Assembly (NCBI RefSeq): GCF_937888285.1
Contig: NZ_CALART010000097.1
Coordinates: 1 to 64,000, forward strand
Reading direction: 5' to 3'
Source of the DNA: an uncultured Aquimonas sp.
GTDB taxonomy: Bacteria > Pseudomonadota > Gammaproteobacteria > Xanthomonadales > Xanthomonadaceae
DNA length: 64,000 bases
Positions 8,732 through 16,839 of the stretch are shown here, piece by piece (position 1 is the stretch's first letter; each line of letters begins with the position of its first letter). Under the pieces are notes generated by a model. The model was not told where the DNA came from. It saw only the letters and a list, made by a program, of their open reading frames with translations, and did no database searches. The position numbers and the translations under genes were made by a program.

Positions 8732-10930
8732 ATGTTCGCCTTCACCGCCCTGCGCGTCGCCCTGCCCCTGCCCCTGCCGCAGCTGTTCGACTACGCCCCG
8801 CCCGCACGGGCGACGGTCGACGCCGGCTGGGTCGGCTGCCGCGTGCGCGTGCCTTTCGGCCGCGGCCATGCCATCGGCGTGGTCGCCGAGGTCGGCCCGC
8901 CGGAGATCGACCCGGGCAAGCTCAAGCCGGCGATCGAACGCCTCGACACCAAGCCACTGATCGCCGGCGAACTGCTAGCCAGCCTGCGCTGGGCCGCCGG
9001 CTACTACCAGCGGCCGCTGGGCGAGGTGCTGGCCGCGGCGCTGCCCGTGGACCTGCGACAAGGCAAACCCCTGCCCGATACCGCCCCGCTGGCTTGGCGA
9101 CTCACAGCTATTGGCGCCGCCAACCTGCGCCAGCTGCGCACCGGCGGGCGCCCGCGCCAGCTCGCCGACTGGCTGGCCGAGGCCGGCGCGCTCGATGCCG
9201 CCGCCCTCAACCAGCGCCTGCCCGACTGGCGCCCGGCCCTGCGCAGCCTGATGGGCCGCGGCTTTGTCGAGGAATGCCTCGGTGCACATGCCCTGCGCGC
9301 TCCCGAACGCGCCCCACCCGCGCTCAACCCCGAGCAGACCGCCGCCGCCGAACGCATCCGACAGGCGCTCGGCCAGTTCGACCCGATCCTGATCGAAGGC
9401 GTCACCGGCTCGGGCAAGACCGAGGTCTATCTGGACGCTATCGAAGCCGCGCTCAGCCGCGGCGAGCAGGCCCTGATCCTGGTGCCCGAGATCGGCCTCA
9501 CCCCGCAGACCCTGCGGCGCTTCCAGCAGCGATTGCCGGTGGAGGTGCACAGCTTCCATTCGGGCATGGCCGAAGGCGCCCGCGCGCGCGCCTGGACAGC
9601 GATGCGCCGCGGCGAGGCCCGCGTGCTGGTCGGCACGCGCTCGGCGGTGTTCGCGCCGCTGCCGCAGCCCGGCCTGATCATCATCGACGAGGAGCACGAC
9701 AGCAGCTACAAGCAGCAGGACGGCTTCCGCTACCACGCCCGTGACTTCGCCCTGGTGCGCGGAAAGGCGCTCAACATCCCGGTGGTGCTGGGCAGCGCGA
9801 CGCCGGCGCTGGAGACCCTGCAGCTGGCGCGCAGCGGCCGCCTCGCCCACGTGCAGCTGAAGAAGCGCGCCGCCGCCGCGCGCGCCCCGCATGTGCGCGT
9901 GCTGGATGCGCGCCGCCAGCGCCTGACCCACGGCCTCAGCGAGCCGGCCTTCCAGGCGATTGCCGAGTGCCTGCAGCGCGGCGAACAAGCCCTGGTGTTC
10001 CGCAACCGCCGCGGCTACGCGCCCGCCCTGCTCTGCCACGACTGCGGCTTTCGCGCCAACTGCAGCCGCTGCGATGCGGCGCTGACCCTGCACGGCCGCG
10101 ACCGCCTGATCTGCCACCACTGCGGCCACCGCGAACGCGCCCCCACGGCCTGCCCCGATTGCGGCAGCCTGGCGCTGATGCCGCAGGGTGCCGGCACCGA
10201 ACGCGTCGAAGTGGCGCTGGCCGAACGCTTCCCCGACGTGCCCCTGGTGCGCATCGACAGCGAGACCACCCGCGACCACGGCGACCTGGCCCGCCACTTC
10301 GACACGCTGGGGCAAGGCGCCGGCCTGATCGTCGGCACCCAGATGCTGGCCAAGGGCCACGACCTCGCCAAGCTCTCGCTGGTGGTGGTCGTCACCATCG
10401 ACGAAGGCCTGTTCAGCGCCGACTTCCGCGCCGCCGAAAAGCTCGCCCAACTCCTCATCCAGGTCAGCGGCCGCGCCGGCCGCGCCCAGGCCCCGGGCGA
10501 AGTGCTCCTGCAAACCCACCACCCCGAGCACCCGCTGCTGGCGACGCTATTGGCCGGCGGCTATCCGGCCTTCGCCAAGCTCGAACTGGCGGAACGCGAG
10601 GCCGCGGGGTTTCCGCCCTTCGCCCATCTGGCCCTGCTGCGCGTCGACAGCCATCGGGAAGATGCGCTGCAGCTGTTCATGCGCGAGGCGCATGCGGCGG
10701 CGCGTTCGATCGTGGCTTCAGATCCGAGCTTGAGCGTGGAGGTGCATGCGCCGATGCCGGCACCGATGGCGCGGCGGGCGGGACGGATGCGCGCGCAGAT
10801 GCTCTTGTCGGCGAAGCTCAGGGCGGGGCTGCAGGCGGTGTTGCGGGCTTGGAATGTGGAGTTGTTTGGGTTGAAGAGTGGAAGGGGGGTGCGGTGGAGC
10901 CTAGATGTGGATCCGGGGGATTTGTATTGA
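8732..10930 (+). CDS. priA: Primosomal replication-restart helicase PriA
   Basis: A 732-residue 3'-to-5' superfamily 2 helicase that reloads DnaB at repaired or stalled forks. The N-terminal 3'BD/winged-helix part spans about 1-190. Walker A is GVTGSGKT (223-230), and the DEAH-type box is DEEH (319-322). Eight zinc-binding cysteines sit in pairs: C435/C438, C444/C447, C461/C464 and C474/C477. The helicase C-terminal motifs include VSGRAGRA. The ATG at 8732 gives the conserved beginning FAFTALRVALPLPLPQLFDY; frames open further upstream run through the intergenic region. The last 150 bases are less GC-skewed at third positions but keep the frame and the conserved WSLDVDP ending. Confidence 0.96.
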   Translation: MFAFTALRVALPLPLPQLFDYAPPARATVDAGWVGCRVRVPFGRGHAIGVVAEVGPPEIDPGKLKPAIERLDTKPLIAGELLASLRWAAGYYQRPLGEVLAAALPVDLRQGKPLPDTAPLAWRLTAIGAANLRQLRTGGRPRQLADWLAEAGALDAAALNQRLPDWRPALRSLMGRGFVEECLGAHALRAPERAPPALNPEQTAAAERIRQALGQFDPILIEGVTGSGKTEVYLDAIEAALSRGEQALILVPEIGLTPQTLRRFQQRLPVEVHSFHSGMAEGARARAWTAMRRGEARVLVGTRSAVFAPLPQPGLIIIDEEHDSSYKQQDGFRYHARDFALVRGKALNIPVVLGSATPALETLQLARSGRLAHVQLKKRAAAARAPHVRVLDARRQRLTHGLSEPAFQAIAECLQRGEQALVFRNRRGYAPALLCHDCGFRANCSRCDAALTLHGRDRLICHHCGHRERAPTACPDCGSLALMPQGAGTERVEVALAERFPDVPLVRIDSETTRDHGDLARHFDTLGQGAGLIVGTQMLAKGHDLAKLSLVVVVTIDEGLFSADFRAAEKLAQLLIQVSGRAGRAQAPGEVLLQTHHPEHPLLATLLAGGYPAFAKLELAEREAAGFPPFAHLALLRVDSHREDALQLFMREAHAAARSIVASDPSLSVEVHAPMPAPMARRAGRMRAQMLLSAKLRAGLQAVLRAWNVELFGLKSGRGVRWSLDVDPGDLY

Positions 10931-11219
10931 ATCGCTTCCAAGCGAGAGGCGGCTTGTCGGCGTATCCGGGTCTGCATGAGGTTCACGAATGAGATCTCCG
11001 AGCTCTGGGTGCAGTGTTTCGCGTCGTGCAAGTGATCGCCCCCGACTAAGGACTGCGACTGCGAGGGTCCGAGCGGGGATTTCGCGGGAGCTGCGCGCCT
11101 GAGCAAGCTCAGCGGCATGGCTCCTGCATACTCCCGGCGCGCGCACGCCAATGAAGTGCGCCGCGCGCTCTCCGGGCGCTCGTCCGGACTCCTTCAAGAC
11201 ACACGCAGAGGGCCTTCGC
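10931..11219. other. Intergenic, no gene seen
   Basis: This 289-base gap after priA has no supported frame and no repeat of the families described elsewhere. It presumably carries the promoter of the DUF697 gene. Confidence 0.5.
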
Positions 11220-11765
11220 ATGTCGGATGGATTGCTGTCCAAAGCCCGCGAGCAAATACAGCGGCAGGTCTTGGCTATCGAGCAGCGCACCGACCTGACC
11301 GATGACGAGAAGGTCCGTCAGATCGTCGTGATCTTCTCGACGGTCTGTGCGGGCGTAGCCGTCCAGCCCATTCCCTTCGCCGACATCTACATCCTCACGC
11401 CCTTGCAGGCCTTCATGGGGACCCGGATCTCGTCAATCCGCGGTGTCCCGCTGAGCGAGAAGCAGACGACCGAGGTGATCAAGGAGCTGATGGGCGTTGT
11501 GGGCATGGGCATGCTCGCCCAGCAGCTTGGCATCGCGGCGGCCAAGATCTTCTTCCCGATCTTTGGAGGCATCGCGACGATCCCTGTGGTGTTCACGCTT
11601 ACCTACGGGATCGGCCATTTGATGGACGTGTATTTCATCAGCAAAGCCCAAGGTCGAACCCTTTCGGCCGCCGAGCTCAAGCAGGCCTGGAAGAAGGCCA
11701 AGGCCGAAGGCGAGGCCGAGGGCAAGCGGCGCGAGGCGGACATCAAGCGTGATGCGCCCCCGTAA
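11220..11765 (+). CDS. DUF697-family membrane protein without a GTPase domain
   Basis: This 181-residue protein carries the DUF697 signature QPIPFADIYILTPLQAFMG (near residue 50) and a second conserved hydrophobic block containing FPIFGGIATIPVVFTLTYGIG (about 115-140). The C-terminus is a highly charged helix rich in K/A/E. In many bacteria DUF697 is fused to or follows a GTPase; here no GTPase is present, and the only partner is the overlapping downstream gene. The ATG at 11220 is supported by an AGAGGG motif eight bases upstream; an upstream ATG adds 23 arginine/serine-rich residues. Function unknown; membrane location inferred from the hydrophobic blocks. Confidence 0.72.
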   Translation: MSDGLLSKAREQIQRQVLAIEQRTDLTDDEKVRQIVVIFSTVCAGVAVQPIPFADIYILTPLQAFMGTRISSIRGVPLSEKQTTEVIKELMGVVGMGMLAQQLGIAAAKIFFPIFGGIATIPVVFTLTYGIGHLMDVYFISKAQGRTLSAAELKQAWKKAKAEGEAEGKRREADIKRDAPP

Positions 11766-12603
11766 GCCCGCCGTCCACTACCTGCGCCGCCACTTCGACG
11801 AGGCGGCGATCTTGGCCGTGGCCGCCAAGTTGGCCTTTGAAGCGAGTCCGAACTTCTCCGAATCCGAGCTCGCGACCATCGCGGCGATCCAGCGAGCGCA
11901 TCCCTTTGTCGGCACGGACACAGAGGCCTTGGGCCAGTGGCTCGCGGGCATGGACGAAGGTCAGATCGCCGGCGTGGTCAGCAACGCCAAGGGCGTCCTG
12001 CATGAGATGGAGTTCGTGCGCCTCGAGAACGAGGACGGAGACAGCGTGCATGCCGCGCTGTTTGCGGCCACCAACCAGCCCGGGTTCGACATCCAGTTCA
12101 TGGATGCGGCAACCGGAGAGGCCTGGCAGGCGCAGCTCAAGGCATCCGACTCTGCTGCCTACGTGCAGGCCTGGCTCGACGAGTATCCCGACGGCGAGAT
12201 CTTGGTGACCGAGGAGTTGGCGGCGCGGCTCGACCTTCCAGGCTCAGGACTGCACAACGCTGAGCTGACCGCTCGGACCTCAGATGTGGTCGACCGATTG
12301 CAGGAGGCCGGCGACGACGACACGCTTTGGGACTACTTCCCCGGACTGGCTACGGCCTCGATCGGGCTCGTTGCCTGGGAACTGAACCGGCGCTACCAGC
12401 GCGGCGACATCGACTTCGCGCGCTTCCGCTGGCTGCTGCTCAAGACCACCGGGCTCAAGGCTGCCAAGCTTGCCCTGCTGACCACCGCACTCATGATCCC
12501 CGGCCTCAACGTCGCTACCGGCGCAGCGTTGGTGGCTAGCATGATCTTCTCGGGCGCCGACCTGATTCGGCGCAGCGCAACAAGACCGGCGCGCTCGGCT
12601 TGA
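11752..12603 (+). CDS. Uncharacterised protein, possible PD-(D/E)xK-like core
   Basis: I do not recognise this 283-residue family with certainty. It starts inside the end of the DUF697 gene (14-base overlap; a GTG just before the ATG is an alternative), so the two are translationally coupled. The middle has an order of residues resembling restriction-endonuclease-like folds: AKG at 79-81, E87, D113 in PGFDIQF, and Q128-x-K130 in WQAQLKAS, followed by a serine/tyrosine segment. The C-terminal third contains a strongly hydrophobic stretch (about 225-265) consistent with membrane association. The nuclease reading is inference from motif spacing alone; it could equally be a structural partner of the DUF697 protein. 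Confidence 0.5.
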   Translation: MRPRKPAVHYLRRHFDEAAILAVAAKLAFEASPNFSESELATIAAIQRAHPFVGTDTEALGQWLAGMDEGQIAGVVSNAKGVLHEMEFVRLENEDGDSVHAALFAATNQPGFDIQFMDAATGEAWQAQLKASDSAAYVQAWLDEYPDGEILVTEELAARLDLPGSGLHNAELTARTSDVVDRLQEAGDDDTLWDYFPGLATASIGLVAWELNRRYQRGDIDFARFRWLLLKTTGLKAAKLALLTTALMIPGLNVATGAALVASMIFSGADLIRRSATRPARSA

Positions 12604-12881
12604 CCGCCGTCGATGGGCAACCTCTACGCGAACGTACCACTCAACAATCTGACCCGCCTCACAGTGCTGGCGGCTAGGCCCTAAGCCGCATCCGCGCAGC
12701 AGAACACGGAGATATTGATGCGAGCAAGATAGTGGTGGCGCACCGGTGCTCGCTGTGGATGCTTGGGCTTTGTTGGCTTGATACCCGCTGGCTTAGATAA
12801 TGCAAACGAAAAAAATGACGCAGTTGCATCTAGAGCATCTCGAAGCGAGAACTCGACCGTTTTTTTTTGAGGAACTTTGGC
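12604..12881. other. AT-richer intergenic segment
   Basis: A 278-base gap with no gene. It is markedly lower in GC than the rest of the window, with A and T runs at about 12805-12870. A small stem (GCGGCT/AGCCGC, 12670-12689) follows the previous gene. The 3' end supplies the ribosome-binding site of the next gene. Confidence 0.5.
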
Positions 12882-13505
12882 ATGACGAAGGCCCGATGGT
12901 GGTGCTTGGCGCTGGCTCTTGGTTTCGGCCCAGAGGTCAGCGCGGCCGTGTACAAGTGCAAGACCTCTGAGGGTGAGGTTATCTACCAACAGGTGCCCTG
13001 CGCCTCAGGCCAAGACGAGGAGCAGGTCCGGATCCTCCGGGGGCCCAGTCGGGTGCAAATCGCAGAGGCACAGGCCAGACTACGCATGGCAGAAGTTGAG
13101 AAGGCTGCTAAGGAGCGTGCCGACCTTGAACAGGCCCTCGACAATGCGCTGATGGCCGAGAGCGCGCAGCGGGGATCGCCCGAGGCCGACGCCTACGCGG
13201 ATCAAAGCAACACGCCTCATCAGGGCCCGTGCCCGCCTGGCAAGGTGCCACTGAACGCGAGTTCGATGGACCCGTCCCAGGGGTGGAGCAGCGGCAAAGG
13301 GTACGTGCCACTGCGCTGCGGCAATCCCAACGCATGGCGAGATGATCCACCGCCGCCACCGCCACCCCAGCGGTCTGGCCCGCAGCGCTTCCAGGACCAG
13401 CACGGCAACTGGTACTCGCAGCCGCCCGGCTCAGGGTTCGCCCGCGACGAGAGAACTGGCAGGCAGTGCCAGATGAGCGGGAAAGTGATCGTGCGCTGCG
13501 ACTGA
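12882..13505 (+). CDS. Exported DUF4124 protein
   Basis: A 207-residue protein with a signal peptide (about 1-22, cleavage near VSAA) and an N-terminal DUF4124 motif, VYKCKTSEGEVIYQQVPC, typical of small periplasmic proteins in Xanthomonadales and Pseudomonadales. A glutamate/alanine-rich helix and a proline-rich linker (a run of prolines near residue 160) precede a short C-terminal segment with two cysteines. The start is set by a GAGG motif eight bases before the ATG; a TTG five codons upstream lies on top of that site. Function not known. Not linked to its neighbours by spacing. Confidence 0.75.
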   Translation: MTKARWWCLALALGFGPEVSAAVYKCKTSEGEVIYQQVPCASGQDEEQVRILRGPSRVQIAEAQARLRMAEVEKAAKERADLEQALDNALMAESAQRGSPEADAYADQSNTPHQGPCPPGKVPLNASSMDPSQGWSSGKGYVPLRCGNPNAWRDDPPPPPPPQRSGPQRFQDQHGNWYSQPPGSGFARDERTGRQCQMSGKVIVRCD

Positions 13506-13552
13506 CGTGCGGCGTGAGGCTCAGTGGGGCACCACTGGCGTCACAGCGCGAA

Positions 13553-13575
13553 GGTCAGGTTTTGTTTTGACACAT
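13553..13575 (-). repeat. vapC-tail repeat, copy 1
   Basis: On the minus strand this reads TGTCAAAACAAAACCTGACC. It lies nine bases after the stop of a decayed vapC 3' end. Two further near-identical copies occur at 13900-13922 and 17506-17528. Confidence 0.8.
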
Positions 13576-13583
13576 CCCCGCGC

Positions 13584-13888
13584 TCAGCCCCGCCACGGAT
13601 CCACCAGCACCACGCCCGTCTCGCGAATGTCCGCCACGTTCCGCGTCGCCAGCGGCGCCGAGTGGACGCGGGCGATGGCGGCGATCCTACCGTCGGGTGC
13701 GCGCTTCGAGCGACCCGGCGCGCCGCCTCGCCCATCCGCTCGCCGTAGCTCAGCGCGGCCTCTTCGGTAAGCGCAAAAAGGCGCCCGGCGAAGCGGCTGC
13801 GCCAGGCCTCCAGACCATCGGCCAATCGCTGGGCGCGTTCGTCGGGGCGGATCGTGCGGATGCCGAAGGCGAGTTCGGCGATCACCAC
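13584..13888 (-). pseudogene. Decayed vapC/fitB-type PIN-domain toxin, copy 1
   Basis: The minus strand encodes the middle and end of a VapC toxin: VIAELAFGIRTIRPDERAQR, then FALTEEAALSYGERM, then in another frame DGRIAAIARV and LATRNVADIRETGVVLVDPW before a stop. The two parts are separated by a frameshift near 13690-13705. The first half of the gene, with the MxVLDTN catalytic start, is absent: homology stops a few bases from the second copy of the repeat at 13900-13922. No antitoxin is present. The gene therefore cannot make a functional RNase. Confidence 0.8.
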
Positions 13889-13899
13889 CGCGGCGCGAG

Positions 13900-13922
13900 G
13901 GTCAGGTCTTGTTTTGACACAT
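13900..13922 (-). repeat. vapC-tail repeat, copy 2
   Basis: On the minus strand this reads TGTCAAAACAAGACCTGACC. It follows the second vapC tail and abuts the truncated 5' side of copy 1. Confidence 0.8.
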
Positions 13923-13930
13923 CCCCGCGC

Positions 13931-14012
13931 TCAACCCCGCCAAGGATCCACCAACACCACGCCCGTCCCACATTCCGCGTCGCCGGCGGCGCCGCGTGGA
14001 CGCGGGCGATGG
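13931..14012 (-). pseudogene. vapC 3'-end remnant, copy 2
   Basis: Only the last about 27 codons of a PIN-domain toxin remain: VAIARVHAAPPATRNV, then, after a 14-base deletion that changes frame, TGVVLVDPWRG and a stop. About 80% of bases match the corresponding part of copy 1. The other side is joined directly to the cytochrome P450 remnant. Confidence 0.75.
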
Positions 14013-14185
14013 CGACGGTGGAGATGGCCTTGGTGGCGGCGCACCTGATCGAGCGCTTCGATCTCGCGTCGACCGACCGCGGCGCCCTGCCGGAACCCTT
14101 GATCGATCTCGCGCTGAAGCCGAAGCAGGCCCTGCGCCTGCGGTTCACGAAGCGCGCGCTCAGCGCTCCGAGTGCGCCGCCTTGA
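14012..14185 (+). pseudogene. Cytochrome P450 3'-end remnant
   Basis: Fifty-seven codons open to a stop encode MALVAAHLIERFDL and PEPLIDLALKPKQALRLRF. This is the pattern of the extreme C-terminus of bacterial P450s: the helix after the haem-cysteine loop and the final beta strands. The haem-binding FxxGxRxCxG motif and everything before it are missing; upstream sequence is vapC-derived. It is a fragment left by a deletion or rearrangement, not a working gene. Confidence 0.6.
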
Positions 14186-14539
14186 GCCAGTGCCGGCGCT
14201 TGAACAGCCCCGGTTTGATTAGGTCGACGAAGGCGCGAGCCGGCCGCTCAAGTCGATGTTGAGTGCGACGCGGTCGCAGCGGGCATCGGGGGTGTCGATC
14301 ATTGTGGCGGTCAGGGAGCCCATGGCGGGGTGATGCGGCATGGAAGGCTCAGAGCATGCGAAAAAAGAGCCATGCGCCTACTGCGGCCGCCTCTGGCCGC
14401 CCGCGGCGGCAGCACGCTCCGCGAATTCCGCGGTCATTTGGCTCACCAAACTCCCTTGAGTTCACGTACCGCGCTTTACCGCGAACGCCCAGAGACGCCC
14501 TCGCTACGGCATCTGGGTGTTTTCACACGCTCTCCGCCC
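14186..14539. other. Unrecognised intergenic remnant DNA
   Basis: 354 bases without a convincing gene on either strand. It joins the P450 remnant to the cytochrome b561 gene. Short open frames here show no family resemblance I can name. Confidence 0.5.
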
Positions 14540-15079
14540 TTACATGCGGTCGAGGATGCGGCGGTCGCGCACGATCCACTGATGCCAGAGCGCAGCGCCG
14601 ACGTGGAGCGCCGCAACGCCGGCCAGCGCCCACGCGCCCCAGACGTGCAGGTACCAACCGATGACAAGCGACGTCTCGTCATCCGGTCGCGTGGACAACA
14701 CCGGAGCGACGTGCAGAAGACCGAAGAGGTCCAAGGGCGTCCGCATCCACGCCCACAGCACCAGCCCGCTCAGCGGCAGGAGCAGCATCAGCGCGTAGAG
14801 CGCTGCGTGTACAACGGCGGCGATCCGCTGCTGCCATCGCGGATCACCCAAGGGCGGGGGCGGCGTCGGTCGCCAGAAGCGCACGGTGAGCCGCAGGGCC
14901 AGCAATACCAGCAGCACCACACCGAGCTGCAGGTGCGCGGCCATGAGAGCCTTGCCCAGCAGGGCGTCGTCCACGCGCTCGGAAAGCCATCCGAGCAGCC
15001 CCTGCACCGGCAGCGTCAAGGCAGTGGCCCAGTGCAGCCTGCGATGCAAACGCGAGTAGCGTCCCTCGATCCTGCTCAT
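14540..15079 (-). CDS. Cytochrome b561-family membrane protein
   Basis: A 179-residue four-helix membrane protein of the bacterial b561 (CybB-like) family, a haem b electron carrier in the inner membrane. Candidate haem-ligand histidines lie in LHWATAL near the N-terminus, in the second helix (AAHLQLGV), in the third (VHAALYALML) and in ALHVGAALWHQW at the C-terminus. The start ATG at 15079 overlaps the stop of the upstream gene (ATGA), so translation is coupled. It is the last gene of the operon that begins with an ECF sigma factor at 17369. Its likely role is passing electrons to or from a periplasmic reaction, possibly that of the dioxygenase-like neighbour; this link is inference. Confidence 0.85.
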   Translation of the reverse strand: MSRIEGRYSRLHRRLHWATALTLPVQGLLGWLSERVDDALLGKALMAAHLQLGVVLLVLLALRLTVRFWRPTPPPPLGDPRWQQRIAAVVHAALYALMLLLPLSGLVLWAWMRTPLDLFGLLHVAPVLSTRPDDETSLVIGWYLHVWGAWALAGVAALHVGAALWHQWIVRDRRILDRM

Positions 15080-15750
15080 CGGCCTGCACCACATTCCGGG
15101 TATCCGGGTACGCCCGCTCCAAGCACGACGTCACGCGTAACCTCCCAGCCCGCAGGGCTGCGCCTCGGCATGACGACCCCAAGTCCACCCGTCCCCCGCG
15201 CCAGCTGACGCTCCTGATCCGGCGTGAGTTTCGAGTCGTCGCGAAACAGCAGGTCGTCCACGAGGTACGTGGCGCACCCGGGCTCGATCACCTGCATATG
15301 GATGTGTTCCGGAATGTCCGCCCCCGGATAGCTTCCCGGTCGAATGGTGACGATCCGATAGCGCCCTTCGGAGTCGCTGCGCACCCAGCCACGAAGCCGG
15401 CCGTGACGACGCGCCTCCCGGCCCAGGCCTTCCGTTTGGGCACCCGCCGGGTAGATTCCGGTGCTGTCGGTCTGGTGAAGGTAGATCAGCACGTCAGGAC
15501 GGGGGTTGCCCACCGCATCGATGATGCGGCCATCCACCGTCATCGGCACGCCGGGCGTCGTCTTCTTCCAGAGAACGAGTTCGGTGGGCACCTCGGCGGG
15601 CAAGCCATCGAATGCCGCCTCGCAACCCTCGCAAGGCAGCCCGACGAGTGGCTCCTGCGGGCGATCGTCGCGGCCGGCGGCCGACGCTGATGCCAGCGCA
15701 AGCGCGACTGAAAGAGCGACGAATGCATTGCGTGCAATAGGCGTGTGCAT
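15076..15750 (-). CDS. Exported intradiol ring-cleavage dioxygenase-like protein
   Basis: A 224-residue protein with a signal peptide (about 1-25) and a transthyretin-like beta fold of the intradiol dioxygenase superfamily (catechol/protocatechuate 3,4-dioxygenase relatives). The likely Fe(III) ligands are in order: a tyrosine in DSTGIYP, a tyrosine in GRYRIVTIRPGSYP, and two histidines in EHIHMQV. Cytosolic relatives act on catechols; exported versions are little studied and their substrate is unknown. AAGGAG precedes the ATG at a good distance. It is the third gene of the sigma/anti-sigma operon, 51 bases after fecR, and overlaps the b561 gene. Confidence 0.8.
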   Translation of the reverse strand: MHTPIARNAFVALSVALALASASAAGRDDRPQEPLVGLPCEGCEAAFDGLPAEVPTELVLWKKTTPGVPMTVDGRIIDAVGNPRPDVLIYLHQTDSTGIYPAGAQTEGLGREARRHGRLRGWVRSDSEGRYRIVTIRPGSYPGADIPEHIHMQVIEPGCATYLVDDLLFRDDSKLTPDQERQLARGTGGLGVVMPRRSPAGWEVTRDVVLGAGVPGYPECGAGR

Positions 15751-15801
15751 CGGAGTACTCCTTGGGGTGGAGTTCCGAAGACGCCCGCACGCGGCAAGGT
15801 G

Positions 15802-16839
15802 TTAGCCGGATCCGGATTTCTCGTCGGCGATTCTCGGCAGGGCATCGCGCCAGTGCCACCACCACGCCTTGGTGCGTGGATACGGCAGGGCATCCCACGC
15901 ACGATCCAGCGCTTCGCGATCCGCCTGTCTCAAACTCTCGCGACGTATGGCGCCTGCGGCGGGCACGACTTCCACGAAGCGATCGAATACGGGGCTGTCG
16001 GCGAGATTCGGGTGGCGCTGCATCAGCGAAAGCAGAGTGATCGCATCGGCGGGTCGTGCCAGCGCCGCGAGTGTCGCGATGGCGGGGTCGTCCAGGGTGA
16101 TGGGGGCTTCTCGCGCATCGATGACTGCGAGTGCCAGCTTGAGTGCCGCCGGTGCATCCTGGGCGTGCGGCGTGCCGACGGCCTCGCCGTCACGCATGGC
16201 GACTTCGGCGCCCTGCGGCACCAGTACCTCGACCCCATCGCGTTCAAGCAGCACCCAGCCGCTGTCCACACGCAGCCAGCCGCGGCCGTCGAGGTCGCTC
16301 TGCACGCTGAATTCGCAGCCGAGGTCCCACAGCCTGCCTTTGGGGAGGACCACGCCAAACTGCTGAGGTGGAGCCCAGATGCGCGCCGACAGTTGGCCGT
16401 GGACCAGGCGCACGCGATGGCGACCCGTCGAGGTGGCCTGCATTTCGATCCGAGACGAAGGCTCCACCCTCAGTTCGCCGATGCGGGCCACGCGCAGGCG
16501 CGCCCAGCCATCCGCGCCGGTGACCAGCATGTCGCCCGGCGCCAATGCGGCTGGCGACCCGCCACCTTCGATGCGGACACCATGGCCGGCAATGACGGGC
16601 CAAGCGGCACCGTCTGGCCAAAGCAGCCGATGCTGCAACCACGCAGTGATGCCCACCGCAAGGAAGGCCAGTGTTGCGGCGAGCGCCATCCCGATCGCAT
16701 GTCGGCGTCGTCGCCTCGGCAGCCGCCGCGGAGTCGTGGTGCGGCTCAGGGCGAAGGTGGAGAGCTGGCGCTCCAGCGTTTGGACGTCCCGATCGGGTGT
16801 TCCACGTCCGCTCCACAGGTAGTCATCGTGCCCGGTCAT
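15802..16839 (-). CDS. FecR-domain membrane anti-sigma regulator
   Basis: A 345-residue protein with a cytoplasmic N-terminal tail, an arginine-rich patch (RRLPRRRRRH) and one membrane helix (about 50-70), then a periplasmic FecR domain (GDMLVTGADGWARLRVARIG, about 100-210) and a variable C-terminal region. In ECF systems, FecR-type proteins hold or activate the partner sigma factor in response to a periplasmic signal. The start overlaps the sigma gene stop (ATGA at 16836-16839). No TonB-dependent receptor gene is nearby, unlike in classical Fec systems. Confidence 0.85.
   Translation of the reverse strand: MTGHDDYLWSGRGTPDRDVQTLERQLSTFALSRTTTPRRLPRRRRRHAIGMALAATLAFLAVGITAWLQHRLLWPDGAAWPVIAGHGVRIEGGGSPAALAPGDMLVTGADGWARLRVARIGELRVEPSSRIEMQATSTGRHRVRLVHGQLSARIWAPPQQFGVVLPKGRLWDLGCEFSVQSDLDGRGWLRVDSGWVLLERDGVEVLVPQGAEVAMRDGEAVGTPHAQDAPAALKLALAVIDAREAPITLDDPAIATLAALARPADAITLLSLMQRHPNLADSPVFDRFVEVVPAAGAIRRESLRQADREALDRAWDALPYPRTKAWWWHWRDALPRIADEKSGSG

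Noticed and set aside
13506..14539. Possible intact toxin-antitoxin locus
   Set aside because: All vapC-like pieces are truncated or frameshifted, the catalytic N-terminus is missing and there is no antitoxin gene.
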